A stretch of 64,000 bases of DNA from Bacillota bacterium. GTDB taxonomy: Bacteria; Bacillota; Clostridia; Oscillospirales; Oscillospiraceae. Within the stretch, counting starts at the first letter, position 1. Every line of letters starts with the position of its first letter. The notes beneath the pieces were generated by a model that had not been told where the DNA came from, made no database searches, and saw only the letters and a list, made by a program, of their open reading frames with translations. This document shows positions 56,186 through 64,000 of this stretch, in pieces. Where the stretch lies: the NCBI GenBank assembly GCA_021770445.1, contig JAETQY010000003.1, positions 1 through 64,000 of the forward strand, in the 5' to 3' direction. The translations under genes and the position numbers were made by a program.

Positions 56186-58858
56186 ATGAAAAAACTGATG
56201 GTCATTGACGGCAATTCCATCGTCAACCGGGCCTTCTACGGAGTGAGCCAAAATCTCACCACCCGGGAGGGCCAGCCCACCAACGCCATTTTTGGCTTTC
56301 TGAACATCCTGAACAAGCTGCTGGATGAGGGGGCCCCCGATGCCCTGTGCGTCACCTTCGACCGCTCCGCCCCCACCTTCCGCCACCAGGCCTTTGAGGG
56401 CTACAAGGCCAACCGCAAGGGGATGCCTGATGAGCTGGCCAGCCAGATGCCTATTCTAAAGGACGTGCTGGGGGCTATGAATATCCCCATGTACGAGCTG
56501 GACGGCTGGGAGGCCGACGACCTGCTGGGCACCATCGCCCGGCTGGACGAGGCGGCCGGCTGGGAGACCGCCATCGTCACCGGGGACAAGGACGCCCTCC
56601 AGCTGGTGACGGAGGCCACTACCGTCAAGCTGGTGTCCACCCGCATGGGACGGACTACCACCCGGGACGTGACCCCGGACAGCTTCCGGGAGGAGTACGG
56701 CTTCGACCCCATCAACATCATCGACCTGAAGGCCCTCATGGGGGACTCCTCCGACAACTACCCCGGTGTCAAGGGGGTGGGGGAAAAGACGGCCATGGCC
56801 CTCATCCAGCAGTACGGCGCCATCGACGCCATCTACGCGGCCCTCCCGGACGTGGACGCCAAGCCCGGCCTCATCAAAAAGCTGGAGGAGGGCAAGGACA
56901 GCGCCTTCCTGTCCTACGACCTGGCCACCATCCGCACCGACGCCCCCATCGACTTCAAGCCGGAGGACAACCTGCGCCGGGAACCGGACAACAACCGGCT
57001 GTATGAGCTCTTCCTGGACCTGGAGTTTGCCAAGCTCATCGACAAGTACCACCTCACCGCCCCCCAGGGAGAGGCGGTGGCGGAGGAGGCCCCCGTCTTT
57101 GAGGGTGCCTGCACCAGCGAGATGGTGGAAAACCGGGCCCGGATGGAAGAGCTGCTGGCCCTGTGGCGGACCAAGGAGATTGTGGACGTGCTGGCCCTGC
57201 CCGGGCTGGACGTGGTGTGCGTGGAGTGGCAGGAGGACGAGAAAACCGGCTCCGCCGCTCTGTTCTTTGCGGACAAGCTGGACTGCCACAACAACTTCCT
57301 CCGGAGCTTCTTCTCCGACCCGGCCATCAAAAAGACAGTCCACGGCCTGAAAAACCTGTGCCGGGCCCTGCTGGCTGAGGGGATCTCCCCCGCCGGGTTC
57401 GTCTTCGACACCGAGGTGGCCGCCTACCTCCTGGCCCCCTCCGACGGCAGCTATGAGCTGGAAAAGCTGGTGCTCACCTACTTCAACCAGCAGGCGGACA
57501 GGGCCGCGGCCTATCTGGACGACGGGGCCTTCAGCCCGCTGGCCGACCCTGCGGCCCCCCTGGCCGCCCTCATGTCCCACTGCGCCTGGATCGGCGCGCT
57601 GCGGGGCGTTTTGGAAAAGCGCCTCCGGGAGCTTAACATGTGGGAGCTGTATGAGAAGGTGGATCTGCCCCTGTGCCCGGTGCTGGCCGAGATGGAGACC
57701 GAGGGCTTCCTCATCGACCGGGGGGCTCTGGCCCAGTTCGGGGATATGCTCTCCCAACGGATCGACCAGGTGCAAAATACGATCTACGCCCTGGCCGGGG
57801 AGGACACCTTCAACATCAACTCCACCCAGCAGCTGGGGGGTATCCTCTTTGACAAGCTGGGCCTGCCCCCGGTGAAGAAGACCAAGACGGGCTACTCCAC
57901 CAACGCCGACGTGCTGGACAAGCTCCGGGGCCAGCACCCCATCATCGACAGCATCCTGGAGTACCGCCAGCTCACCAAGCTGAAGTCCACCTATGTGGAC
58001 GGCCTGGGTAAGGTCATCGGCCCGGACGGGCGCATCCACACCTCCTTCCAGAACACCGTCACCGCCACCGGGCGGCTGTCCTCCACCGAGCCCAATTTGC
58101 AGAATATCCCCGTCCGCACCGAGCTGGGGGCCGAGCTGAGAAAAATGTTCGCCGCCCCCGCCGGGAAGGTGCTGGTGGACGCCGACTACTCCCAGATCGA
58201 GCTGCGGCTGCTGGCCCACATGGCCGGGGACCAGGCCATGATCGAGGGTTTCCAGTCCGGCGAAGACATCCACACCATTACCGCCTCCCAGGTCTTTAAC
58301 GTGCCCGTGGAGAAGGTGGCCCCCCAGATGCGGCGGAGCGCCAAGGCGGTGAACTTCGGCATCGTCTACGGCATCTCCCCCTTCTCCCTGTCCCAGGACA
58401 TTGGGGTGTCCGTCCAGGAGGCCAAGGAGTATATGGACCGCTACTTCGCCCACTACGCCGGCGTCCGTGCCTACATGGACGGGGTGGTGGAGCAGGCCAA
58501 ACAGGCCGGGTACGTCTCCACCCTGTGGGGACGGCGGCGGTGGATTCCCGAGATCAAGTCCTCCAACTTCAACACCCGGTCCTTCGGGGAACGGGTGGCC
58601 CTCAACGCCCCCATCCAGGGCACCGCCGCCGACATTATCAAGCTGGCTATGATAAGGGTCCGGGACCGGCTGAAGGCGGAGCACTTTGAGGGCAAGCTAG
58701 TCCTCCAGGTCCACGATGAACTCATCGTGGAGTGCCCTGAATCCGAGGCGGAGGCCATCTGTAAGCTGGTGGAGGAGGAGATGGAGGGCGTGGCCGCGTT
58801 GAGCGTCCCGCTCCTGGCCGAGACCCACGCCGGGAAAACCTGGGCGGATGCCCATTGA
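56186..58858 (+). CDS. polA: DNA polymerase I
   Basis: 890 residues. 5' nuclease (~1-290: MVIDGNSIVNRAFYGV, GVKGVGEKTAMALI), a 3'-5' exonuclease-like domain (~310-490) without DxE and other acids (VDVLALPGLDVV; HGLKNLC), so proofreading is absent as in Bacillus and Thermus, and the polymerase (~500-890: DADYSQIELRLLAHMAGD, RRSAKAVNFGIVYG, VHDELIVECP). Repair and Okazaki processing. ATG with GAGGGAG site; earlier in-frame ATG not preferred. Confidence 0.97.
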   Translation: MKKLMVIDGNSIVNRAFYGVSQNLTTREGQPTNAIFGFLNILNKLLDEGAPDALCVTFDRSAPTFRHQAFEGYKANRKGMPDELASQMPILKDVLGAMNIPMYELDGWEADDLLGTIARLDEAAGWETAIVTGDKDALQLVTEATTVKLVSTRMGRTTTRDVTPDSFREEYGFDPINIIDLKALMGDSSDNYPGVKGVGEKTAMALIQQYGAIDAIYAALPDVDAKPGLIKKLEEGKDSAFLSYDLATIRTDAPIDFKPEDNLRREPDNNRLYELFLDLEFAKLIDKYHLTAPQGEAVAEEAPVFEGACTSEMVENRARMEELLALWRTKEIVDVLALPGLDVVCVEWQEDEKTGSAALFFADKLDCHNNFLRSFFSDPAIKKTVHGLKNLCRALLAEGISPAGFVFDTEVAAYLLAPSDGSYELEKLVLTYFNQQADRAAAYLDDGAFSPLADPAAPLAALMSHCAWIGALRGVLEKRLRELNMWELYEKVDLPLCPVLAEMETEGFLIDRGALAQFGDMLSQRIDQVQNTIYALAGEDTFNINSTQQLGGILFDKLGLPPVKKTKTGYSTNADVLDKLRGQHPIIDSILEYRQLTKLKSTYVDGLGKVIGPDGRIHTSFQNTVTATGRLSSTEPNLQNIPVRTELGAELRKMFAAPAGKVLVDADYSQIELRLLAHMAGDQAMIEGFQSGEDIHTITASQVFNVPVEKVAPQMRRSAKAVNFGIVYGISPFSLSQDIGVSVQEAKEYMDRYFAHYAGVRAYMDGVVEQAKQAGYVSTLWGRRRWIPEIKSSNFNTRSFGERVALNAPIQGTAADIIKLAMIRVRDRLKAEHFEGKLVLQVHDELIVECPESEAEAICKLVEEEMEGVAALSVPLLAETHAGKTWADAH

Positions 58859-58945
58859 CCACTTATCCCCCAAAAACGACCGTCTGTCCCAAATCCCTTG
58901 CCGGGACAAATTTCCTCTGGTACACTGAGGGTGATTCAGAGGAGA

Positions 58946-58973
58946 CGGCCCGCCGAGGGCGGCGGCCCCTGTG
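58946..58973. repeat. half copy of REP-like repeat
   Basis: GGCCCGCC-GAG-GGCGGCGGCCCCT matches the right half of the element at 56061. Confidence 0.6.
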
Positions 58974-58991
58974 GAGATAGGAGGTCATCCC

Positions 58992-59396
58992 ATGAAAAAC
59001 CGTACCGACAAAATTCTGCTCACAGTCTTTCTGCTGTCCCTACCAGCCTATGCTTTGATCCTGCTGACCTATCTTGAAATCATACCTGTGGACTTTCCCC
59101 TCGAGCTGTTTTCCCTTCGCGCCTGGCTGGCGCTCACATTTTCCGCCGTTCCAGCTTTCTGCCTCCAGTTCCTCCTGTGCCGGAGAACACGGCGCCGGAT
59201 CGCCGCAATCCCAGCGGTCGCCGTCATCGGCGCGGCACTGTGGTTCGCCTATGGCTTCTTTACCGCCACCGGCTGGGATACGCTGGGCTGGGGCATCCTG
59301 ATGCTTCTGTCCATCGCCCCGGCGGTGGGGTGCGCCCTGGCCTGGGCGGTATATGGTCTTTATCGCATCTGTAAGCGAGGTGACATCCGTGGATAA
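58992..59396 (+). CDS. small four-helix membrane protein
   Basis: 134 residues, ATG with AGGAGG seven bases upstream. Four hydrophobic segments (ILLTVFLLSLPAYALILLTY; LTFSAVPAFCLQFLLC; VAVIGAALWFAYGFF; ILMLLSIAPAVGCALAWAVY). No family recognised. Overlaps the next gene by eight bases. Confidence 0.75.
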   Translation: MKNRTDKILLTVFLLSLPAYALILLTYLEIIPVDFPLELFSLRAWLALTFSAVPAFCLQFLLCRRTRRRIAAIPAVAVIGAALWFAYGFFTATGWDTLGWGILMLLSIAPAVGCALAWAVYGLYRICKRGDIRG

Positions 59397-60021
59397 CGCA
59401 ATCTATATCGTCTTTTCCGCCACCCCCACCGGGATGGGGAAGCTCATTCGGGGGATCACCGGTCACCGCTATAACCACGTGTCCCTCTCTCTCAGCCGGG
59501 ACATCCACAAGATGTACTCCTTCGCCCGCCTCCACCGGACCATCCCCCTGTACGGCGGCTTCGTGGTGGAGTCCATCCTGCGGTATCAGTCCTTCGCCGG
59601 GACGGCCAAGGTAAAAATATGCCGGGTGGAGGTGCCTGAGCCGGAGCTGACTTATCTCCACAACTATCTGGAGCGGCTCTGGAACGAGCGGGAGGAGTAT
59701 ATCTACAACACCCCCGCTGCTCTGGCCTCCCTGGTCCACCTGCGGCCCGCCATCTCCAAGGCCTACACCTGCGTCACCTTCGTCCAGGGCATTCTGGCCC
59801 GGCACGGCCTGGCTGGAGTTGCGGAGGCCGACAGCCCCACCGTCCGCGCCCTGGAGCGCCGCCTGACCCCCTACACGATCTACGAGGGCCCCGCTCCCGC
59901 CTCCGCCGGAGAGTGGGGAGAGGATGCCTACCCGGCCCAGACCACCACCCGCTACGCTGTCTACACCACTGCCCGCCACTTCGGCCGCCTGGCCCTGCGG
60001 ATGCTGACGGGGGCGGTCTGA
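59389..60021 (+). CDS. YiiX/NlpC-P60-like papain-fold protein
   Basis: 210 residues from a GTG start (GAGGTG nearby, inside the previous gene's end). IVFSATPTGMGKLIRGITGH, YNHVSLSLSRD (His) and AYTCVTFVQGILARHG (Cys) fit the circularly permuted papain-like fold of the YiiX/YebB group. No signal peptide. Possibly a hydrolase acting on cell-wall or lipid amide bonds. One base before the next ATG (TGATG). Confidence 0.7.
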   Translation: MDNAIYIVFSATPTGMGKLIRGITGHRYNHVSLSLSRDIHKMYSFARLHRTIPLYGGFVVESILRYQSFAGTAKVKICRVEVPEPELTYLHNYLERLWNEREEYIYNTPAALASLVHLRPAISKAYTCVTFVQGILARHGLAGVAEADSPTVRALERRLTPYTIYEGPAPASAGEWGEDAYPAQTTTRYAVYTTARHFGRLALRMLTGAV

Positions 60022-60695
60022 TGGATAGAGTAAAGAGGCAGGCCCGTCTTACCCTCCTGCTGGTGACGGCGGGCGTCCTGACTATGGCCTGGGTGGAGGG
60101 AGTCCTGCGGCCTGTCTATCCGGTCAAGTCCGCTCTGAAGCTCGCCGTCTTTCTGGGCGGCGCCGGGCTGTACGTTCTCCTGTCCAAGGACAGGGGGCCT
60201 TTTGGCGCGTTCCGTCGCTCAGGCGCCGTGAGACCCGCCGCTCTGCTGGCCCTGGGCGTGCTGGCCTTCCTGCTGGGGGGCTACCTGCTGCTTGCCCCCT
60301 GGCTGGACCTGTCCGCTATCCCGGAAAACCTGGCCGCCAAGGAGGGCATTACCCGGGAAACCTTCCCCCTGGCCGCCGCCTATATTACCCTGTGCAACTC
60401 CCTGCTGGAGGAGTTCTTTTTCCGGGGCTTCGCCTTCCTCACTCTGTACCGGGCCGGGTACACGAAGCTGGCCTATGGCTTCTCCGCTCTGGCCTTTGCC
60501 CTGTACCATGTGTCCATCACCAGCAATTGGGGCTCCCCTGTGCTGATTCTCCTGATGGTGGCCGGACTGACCGCAGCCGGGCTGCTCTTCGACTGGCTGG
60601 ACCGGGAGGGCAGCCTGTTCCCCTCCTGGCTGGTCCACATGGGGGCCAACCTGGGCACCAATGCCGTAGGATTTATCCTGTTTGGCATCCTGTAA
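60021..60695 (+). CDS. CPBP-family intramembrane metalloprotease
   Basis: 224 residues, about seven membrane spans. Motifs NSLLEEFFFRGFAF (EExxxR), FALYHVSIT (His) and WLVHMGANLGTN place it with CPBP/Abi (CAAX-protease-like) proteins. The short form is common beside small membrane-protein clusters. Target unknown. Confidence 0.88.
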   Translation: MDRVKRQARLTLLLVTAGVLTMAWVEGVLRPVYPVKSALKLAVFLGGAGLYVLLSKDRGPFGAFRRSGAVRPAALLALGVLAFLLGGYLLLAPWLDLSAIPENLAAKEGITRETFPLAAAYITLCNSLLEEFFFRGFAFLTLYRAGYTKLAYGFSALAFALYHVSITSNWGSPVLILLMVAGLTAAGLLFDWLDREGSLFPSWLVHMGANLGTNAVGFILFGIL

Positions 60696-60703
60696 CCTGG
60701 AAG

Positions 60704-60762
60704 CAAAACGAAGTTTTGCGCCAAAGTTCTTTTGGTGACTTTTCTTTTAAGAAAAGTCACGC
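60704..60762. repeat. double-hairpin intergenic repeat
   Basis: GCAAAACGAAGTTTTGC, then GTGACTTTTCTT-TT-AAGAAAAGTCAC, a perfect palindrome. Non-coding; may serve as terminator between CPBP gene and rimI. Confidence 0.7.
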
Positions 60763-60795
60763 CCGCCCGGCGAGGGCGCGAAAGGAGCAGCCGTT

Positions 60796-61260
60796 ATGTA
60801 TTACGAAATTGTCCCTATGGACCGCGGTCACATCCCCCAGATCGCCGCCCTGGAGCGGGAGTGCTTCTCCGACCCCTGGAGCGAAAACCTGCTGGAGGAC
60901 GCCCTCTTCGACCCCCAGGCCAGCTTCATTGTGGCCCAGGACAGTGAGGAGGAGGGCAACGTCCTAGGCTACGCTGGGCTCCACGCGGTGCTGGACGAGG
61001 GCTACATCGACAACATCGCCGTCCACCCCGACGCCCGGCGCCACGGGGTGGCCTCCGCCCTGCTGGACGTGTTCTGCCGGTTCGGGGAGGTCAATCTGGC
61101 CTTCCTCACCCTGGAGGTACGCAAGTCCAACACGGCGGCCATCGCCCTGTATGAGAAACACGGCTTTCATTGGGCGGGCCTGCGCCCCGGCTACTACCAG
61201 CACCCCCGGGAGGACGCCGTCATCATGACCCGGGAGTTTCCAAAGGAGGAGGAAGCATGA
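60796..61260 (+). CDS. rimI: RimI-type N-acetyltransferase
   Basis: 154 residues, GNAT fold: ALERECFSDPWSENLLEDAL, IAVHPDARRHGVASALL (acetyl-CoA loop), ALYEKHGFHWAGLRPGYYQH. In Firmicutes it acetylates the N-terminus of ribosomal protein S18 and is commonly placed beside tsaD. ATGA overlap with tsaD. AAAGGAG site. Confidence 0.92.
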   Translation: MYYEIVPMDRGHIPQIAALERECFSDPWSENLLEDALFDPQASFIVAQDSEEEGNVLGYAGLHAVLDEGYIDNIAVHPDARRHGVASALLDVFCRFGEVNLAFLTLEVRKSNTAAIALYEKHGFHWAGLRPGYYQHPREDAVIMTREFPKEEEA

Positions 61261-62267
61261 ACATCTTAGCCATTGAGTCCTCCTGCGATGACACCGCTGC
61301 CGCCGTTGTTCAGGATGGCCGGACGGTGCTGTCCTCCTGCGTGTCCTCCCAGATCGAGATGCACACCATCTACGGCGGCGTGGTACCTGAGATTGCCTCC
61401 CGGAAGCATGTGGAGGCCATCTCCGGCCTGGCGGACAGGGCGGTGTCCGACGCCGGGCTGACCAAGGCCGACCTGGACGCTGTGGCCGTCACCTACGCCC
61501 CTGGCCTTATCGGGGCGGTGCTGGTGGGGGTCAACTTTGCCAAGGGGGCCGCTCTGGCTTTGAATCTGCCCCTGATCCCCGTCCACCACGTCCGGGGACA
61601 CATCGCCGCCAATTACATCACCCATCCGGACCTGGAGCCGCCCTTTGTCTGCCTGTGCGTCTCCGGAGGAACCACCACCATTGTGGACGTGCGGTCCTAC
61701 ACGGAGATGTCCGTCCTGGGAGGCACCCGGGACGACGCCGCCGGGGAGTGCTTCGACAAGGTGGCCCGGGTACTGGGCATCGGCTACCCCGGGGGCGGGC
61801 CCATGGACAAGCTGGCCCAGGGGGGCGACGACAGCAAATATGTTTTGCCCGTGGCCCACGTCACCGGGGCGGAGCTGGACATGTCCTTCTCCGGGCTGAA
61901 GACCGCCAGCCTGAACCTGATCCACAACGCCCAGCAGAAGGGCGAAGCCTTAGACCTGCCCGCCTTCGCTGCCAGCTTCGGCCGGGCGGTGAGCGACAGT
62001 CTTGTCCCCCGGGTGATGGCCGCCGCCAAAATGACCGGCTACGGCAAGCTCGCCGTAGCGGGAGGTGTGGCCGCCAACAGCCGTATCCGCTCCGACCTCC
62101 AGGCCGCCTGCGCCGCCAGCGGGGATAGGCTCTTCCTCCCGGAGCTGAAATACTGCGGGGACAACGCCGCCATGATCGGCTGCCAGGGCTTTTACGAGTT
62201 CCGGGCGGGCCACACCGCCGGCTTTGACCTGAATGCTTACGCCACGCGAGATATTTCATTGGGATAG
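61257..62267 (+). CDS. tsaD: tRNA threonylcarbamoyladenosine synthase subunit TsaD
   Basis: 336 residues, full length. Metal-binding His pair in VPVHHVRGHIAAN, ASKHVE(AISGL), CVSGGTTTIV and GGVAANSRIR. Transfers the threonylcarbamoyl group to A37 of ANN-decoding tRNAs, with TsaB and TsaE (not in the window). AGGAGGAAGC precedes the ATG inside rimI. Confidence 0.96.
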   Translation: MNILAIESSCDDTAAAVVQDGRTVLSSCVSSQIEMHTIYGGVVPEIASRKHVEAISGLADRAVSDAGLTKADLDAVAVTYAPGLIGAVLVGVNFAKGAALALNLPLIPVHHVRGHIAANYITHPDLEPPFVCLCVSGGTTTIVDVRSYTEMSVLGGTRDDAAGECFDKVARVLGIGYPGGGPMDKLAQGGDDSKYVLPVAHVTGAELDMSFSGLKTASLNLIHNAQQKGEALDLPAFAASFGRAVSDSLVPRVMAAAKMTGYGKLAVAGGVAANSRIRSDLQAACAASGDRLFLPELKYCGDNAAMIGCQGFYEFRAGHTAGFDLNAYATRDISLG

Positions 62268-62275
62268 GTCTAGGT

Positions 62276-62403
62276 ATCCGGACGGAGCCCAGCGCCAGCG
62301 GGTCCGTCCGGAAGAGGAGGAGCGACGGAGCGAGTAAGCATTTGCGCTTGCGCAGATGCGAACGATGCGCAGTCCGCGACGACGAGCGTTATGTAATCTT
62401 CCG
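62276..62403 (+). ncRNA. structured intergenic element resembling the tldR 3' RNA
   Basis: Hairpin CGGACGGA-GCCC-AGCGCCAGC-GGG-TCCGTCCG, then CGGAAGA...TCTTCCG closing an inner domain with GCATTTGCGC/GCGCAGATGC. The first hairpin has the same plan as that at 37541 (stem, bulged G, CCC-AGCGNNAGC-GGG) with a different but still paired outer stem, followed in both by GGAnAGGAGnAGC and later CGACGAC. Could be an orphan relative of an omega-RNA or a MITE. Confidence 0.45.
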
Positions 62404-62475
62404 ACGCTTTACTTCGTGAGCATTTTCCCCTGTTTTGGTGAAGTCCCCTTACATGACCCTTAAAATTCCGGGCTT

Positions 62476-62509
62476 TTTTCCACACTTATGTGGACAAACC
62501 TGTGGAAAA
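62476..62509. promoter_or_regulatory. cluster of DnaA-box-like sequences
   Basis: TTTTCCACA, TGTGGACAA and TGTGGAAAA within 34 bases; each is one base off TTATCCACA or its complement. May bind DnaA, but no origin genes are nearby. Confidence 0.35.
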
Positions 62510-62607
62510 TGTGCAAAACTTTTTGATAACGCTTTTATGTTTTATCGTTATGTAAATCAATTCGACGGATTTCGGGAAAATTTCCCCGAAAACTCCCGAA
62601 TTTCCCC

Positions 62608-62636
62608 TTGACAGCCGCCCTCCCTGATGCTATAAT
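62608..62636 (+). promoter_or_regulatory. promoter of infC-rpmI-rplT
   Basis: TTGACA, 17-base spacer, TATAAT: full consensus. Transcript start near 62643, leaving a ~155-base leader. Confidence 0.93.
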
Positions 62637-62643
62637 GCGCTTT

Positions 62644-62790
62644 GCACAAGAAAGCAGGTACGGTTCCCCGTCCTCACCCCAGGCCTTGAGCCAAAGGGTC
62701 AACATGGAAGTAACAGTGCCGGGTTGCCGGCGTTGTTTTGCTGTGATGTGGGGGCCTTACCGGCAGCCCACATTTCATTTTGTCTGGAGG
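62644..62790 (+). ncRNA. infC-operon leader (L20 leader-like, with attenuator hairpin)
   Basis: Structured leader before infC. GTGGG...CCCAC (62748-62771) followed by ATTTCATTTTG looks like an intrinsic terminator; GCCGGGTTGCCGGC precedes it. In low-GC relatives L20 binds such leaders to attenuate its own operon. Match to that RNA family is inferred from position and shape. Confidence 0.6.
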
Positions 62791-62798
62791 TGCTTCCC

Positions 62799-63332
62799 AT
62801 CGCTAACACAGGTCATCAAACCAATGAAGAGATCCGAGACAAAGAGGTCCGCCTGATCTCTGACTCCGGCGAGCAGCTGGGCATTATGTCCTCCCAGGAG
62901 GCCTTGCGCCTGGCCGAGGAGCGCAATTTGGATCTGGTCAAGATCTCCCCCACTGCCGTCCCCCCCGTGTGCAAGCTCATGGATTACGGCAAGTATCGGT
63001 TCGAGCAGACCAAGCGCGAGAAGGAAGCCCGCAAGAACCAGCGGGTGGTGGAGATCAAGGAGATCCGCATGTCTCCCAGCATCGACGTGAACGACTTCAA
63101 CGTGAAGCTGCGCAACGCCCAGAAGTTCCTCTCCGAGGGCAACCGGTGCAAGGTCACCGTCCGCTTCCGCGGCCGTGAGATGGCCCACACCAACATCGGT
63201 CAGGACCTGCTGCTCAAGTTTGCTGAGGAGTGCGGCGAGACCGCTGTGATGGACAAGTCCCCCAAGCTGGAGGGCCGGCATATGTCCATCTTCCTCTCCC
63301 CCAAGCCTGCCAAGGACAAAAAGCAGCCCTGA
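62799..63332 (+). CDS. infC: translation initiation factor IF-3 (ATC start)
   Basis: 177 residues. Start ATC (I/MANTGHQTNEEIRDKEVRLI) with GGAGG exactly eight bases upstream; the next ATG in frame is too far inside, and the upstream one (62724) has no site. IF-3 genes are known for rare AUU/AUC/AUA starts used in autoregulation. N domain ~1-75, C domain ~85-175 (VRFRGREMAHTNIGQDLLLK). First gene of the operon. Confidence 0.95.
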   Translation: MANTGHQTNEEIRDKEVRLISDSGEQLGIMSSQEALRLAEERNLDLVKISPTAVPPVCKLMDYGKYRFEQTKREKEARKNQRVVEIKEIRMSPSIDVNDFNVKLRNAQKFLSEGNRCKVTVRFRGREMAHTNIGQDLLLKFAEECGETAVMDKSPKLEGRHMSIFLSPKPAKDKKQP

Positions 63333-63402
63333 TCCTCTTTCGCACCCCGCCAAGGGCGGGACGCCCGGGATCAGGAAAAAGTAAGAAAAGGAGTTTTCTG
63401 TT

Positions 63403-63615
63403 ATGGCGAACAAGATCAAGATCAAGACCCACAGCGGCGCCAAAAAGCGCTTCTCCCTGACCGGCACCGGCAAGGTCAAACGGGCCATGACCAAGAAGCG
63501 TCACCTGCTCAACGGCCACGGCAAGACCACCAAGCTGAAGCGGGCCCTGCGCGGCACCACCATCGCTGACAAGACCAACGAGGCCGCTGTCAAGCGCATG
63601 ATCCTGTACAAGTAA
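63403..63615 (+). CDS. rpmI: 50S ribosomal protein L35
   Basis: 70 residues, basic: KIKTHSGAKKRFSLTGTGKV, KRRHLLNGH-like KKRHLLNGHGKTTK. AAAAGGAG site. Between infC and rplT as in nearly all bacteria. Confidence 0.97.
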   Translation: MANKIKIKTHSGAKKRFSLTGTGKVKRAMTKKRHLLNGHGKTTKLKRALRGTTIADKTNEAAVKRMILYK

Positions 63616-63636
63616 GACAGAGGGAGGGAACGAACA

Positions 63637-63993
63637 ATGGCAAGAGTGAAAGGCGCGATGATGACGCGCAAGAGAAGAAATAAGATCCTCAAGATGGCCA
63701 AGGGCTACTGGGGTTCCAAGTCCAAGCACTTCAAGATGGCCAACCAGGCCGTGATGAAGTCCGGCGTTTACGCCTACACCGGCCGCAAGCTGAAGAAGCG
63801 CGACTTCCGCCAGCTGTGGATCACCCGGATCAGTGCCGGCTGCAAGATGAACGGCATGAACTACTCCACCTTTATGAACGGGCTGAAGAAGGCCGGCATC
63901 ATCATCAACCGCAAGATGCTGGCTGAGATGGCCATTAACGACAAGGCCGCCTTTACCCAGCTCACCGACACCGCCAAGAAGGCCCTGGCCTGA
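63637..63993 (+). CDS. rplT: 50S ribosomal protein L20
   Basis: 118 residues, full length: [60 protein letters not shown]. Assembly-initiating 23S-binding protein and probable autoregulator of the operon. AGGGAGGGA site. Confidence 0.98.
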   Translation: MARVKGAMMTRKRRNKILKMAKGYWGSKSKHFKMANQAVMKSGVYAYTGRKLKKRDFRQLWITRISAGCKMNGMNYSTFMNGLKKAGIIINRKMLAEMAINDKAAFTQLTDTAKKALA

Positions 63994-64000
63994 GATCGGA

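Noticed and set aside
62430-62600. Replication origin near the DnaA-box-like cluster
   Set aside because: No dnaA, dnaN or DNA-unwinding AT cluster of the usual size; boxes are imperfect; ribosomal-protein operon context.

Overview
The window is chromosomal DNA of a GC-rich (about 60 percent or more), Gram-positive, probably motile anaerobe of the Oscillospiraceae type (Flavonifractor / Intestinimonas / Oscillibacter relatives). The evidence is AGGAGG ribosome sites and TTGNNN-N17-TATAAT promoters, a glutaminyl-tRNA synthetase, collagen-like GXX surface proteins paired with TPR glycosyltransferases, an SLH-anchored S41 protease, and TndX-type and RepA_N-type clostridial mobile-element genes. 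The genus is inferred from gene content only.

Layout. 1-2.2 kb: end of an integrative/plasmid-like element (RepA_N replication initiator with iteron-like repeats inside the gene, three palindromic sites, ParB-like protein with 36-residue tandem repeats, cut by the window edge). 2.25-4.1 kb: collagen-like/BclA-type gene that has lost its start, then a TPR glycosyltransferase. 4.3-5.7 kb: LysR regulator flanked by two inverted copies of a promoter/leader block. 5.7-31.4 kb: mostly housekeeping genes: MoxR/VWA pair, CstA, glutaminase, a ParB-domain protein with a phosphoesterase, two HD phosphohydrolases, PurA, S41-SLH protease, two CobW GTPases, GlnRS, a thioredoxin-reductase-like protein with thioredoxin, DUF421/DUF4363, CarAB. 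31.4-34.6 kb: soluble hybrid histidine kinase. 34.7-48.7 kb: surface and flagellar island. 48.9-50.9 kb: TndX/TnpX-like large serine recombinase element that cuts into a third collagen-like gene. 51.8-64 kb: antiporter, SGNH/MBOAT acylation pair, PolA, a small membrane-protein/peptidase cluster, RimI-TsaD, and infC-rpmI-rplT with infC starting at ATC.

Most interesting system (36.2-48 kb). A TnpB-like protein whose RuvC acidic residues are replaced (Asp to Lys, Glu probably to Arg, Asp to Glu) sits directly upstream of csrA and flagellin. It has the hallmarks of a TldR, a nuclease-dead, RNA-guided repressor descended from TnpB. A strongly structured, probably non-coding stretch with an uninterrupted 21-bp hairpin follows it and is the candidate guide RNA. 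Its promoter matches the sigma-28 flagellar consensus and lies between perfect 18-bp inverted repeats, so it may be an invertible switch facing either tldR-csrA-fliC or the divergent collagen-like gene. The fliC leader carries GGA-loop hairpins suited to CsrA. Directly after flagellin comes an operon for 2-aminoethylphosphonate synthesis and cytidylyl activation (PepM, Ppd, AEP transaminase, LicC/PntC-like) plus an APS-kinase-like kinase, a sulfotransferase-like protein and a methyltransferase. I read this as a flagellin or surface-glycan phosphonate-modification island. The model is flagellin controlled at DNA (inversion), transcription (guide RNA) and translation (CsrA) levels, next to its decoration genes; each layer is inference except the gene content and repeats.

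No rRNA, tRNA or CRISPR array was recognised.
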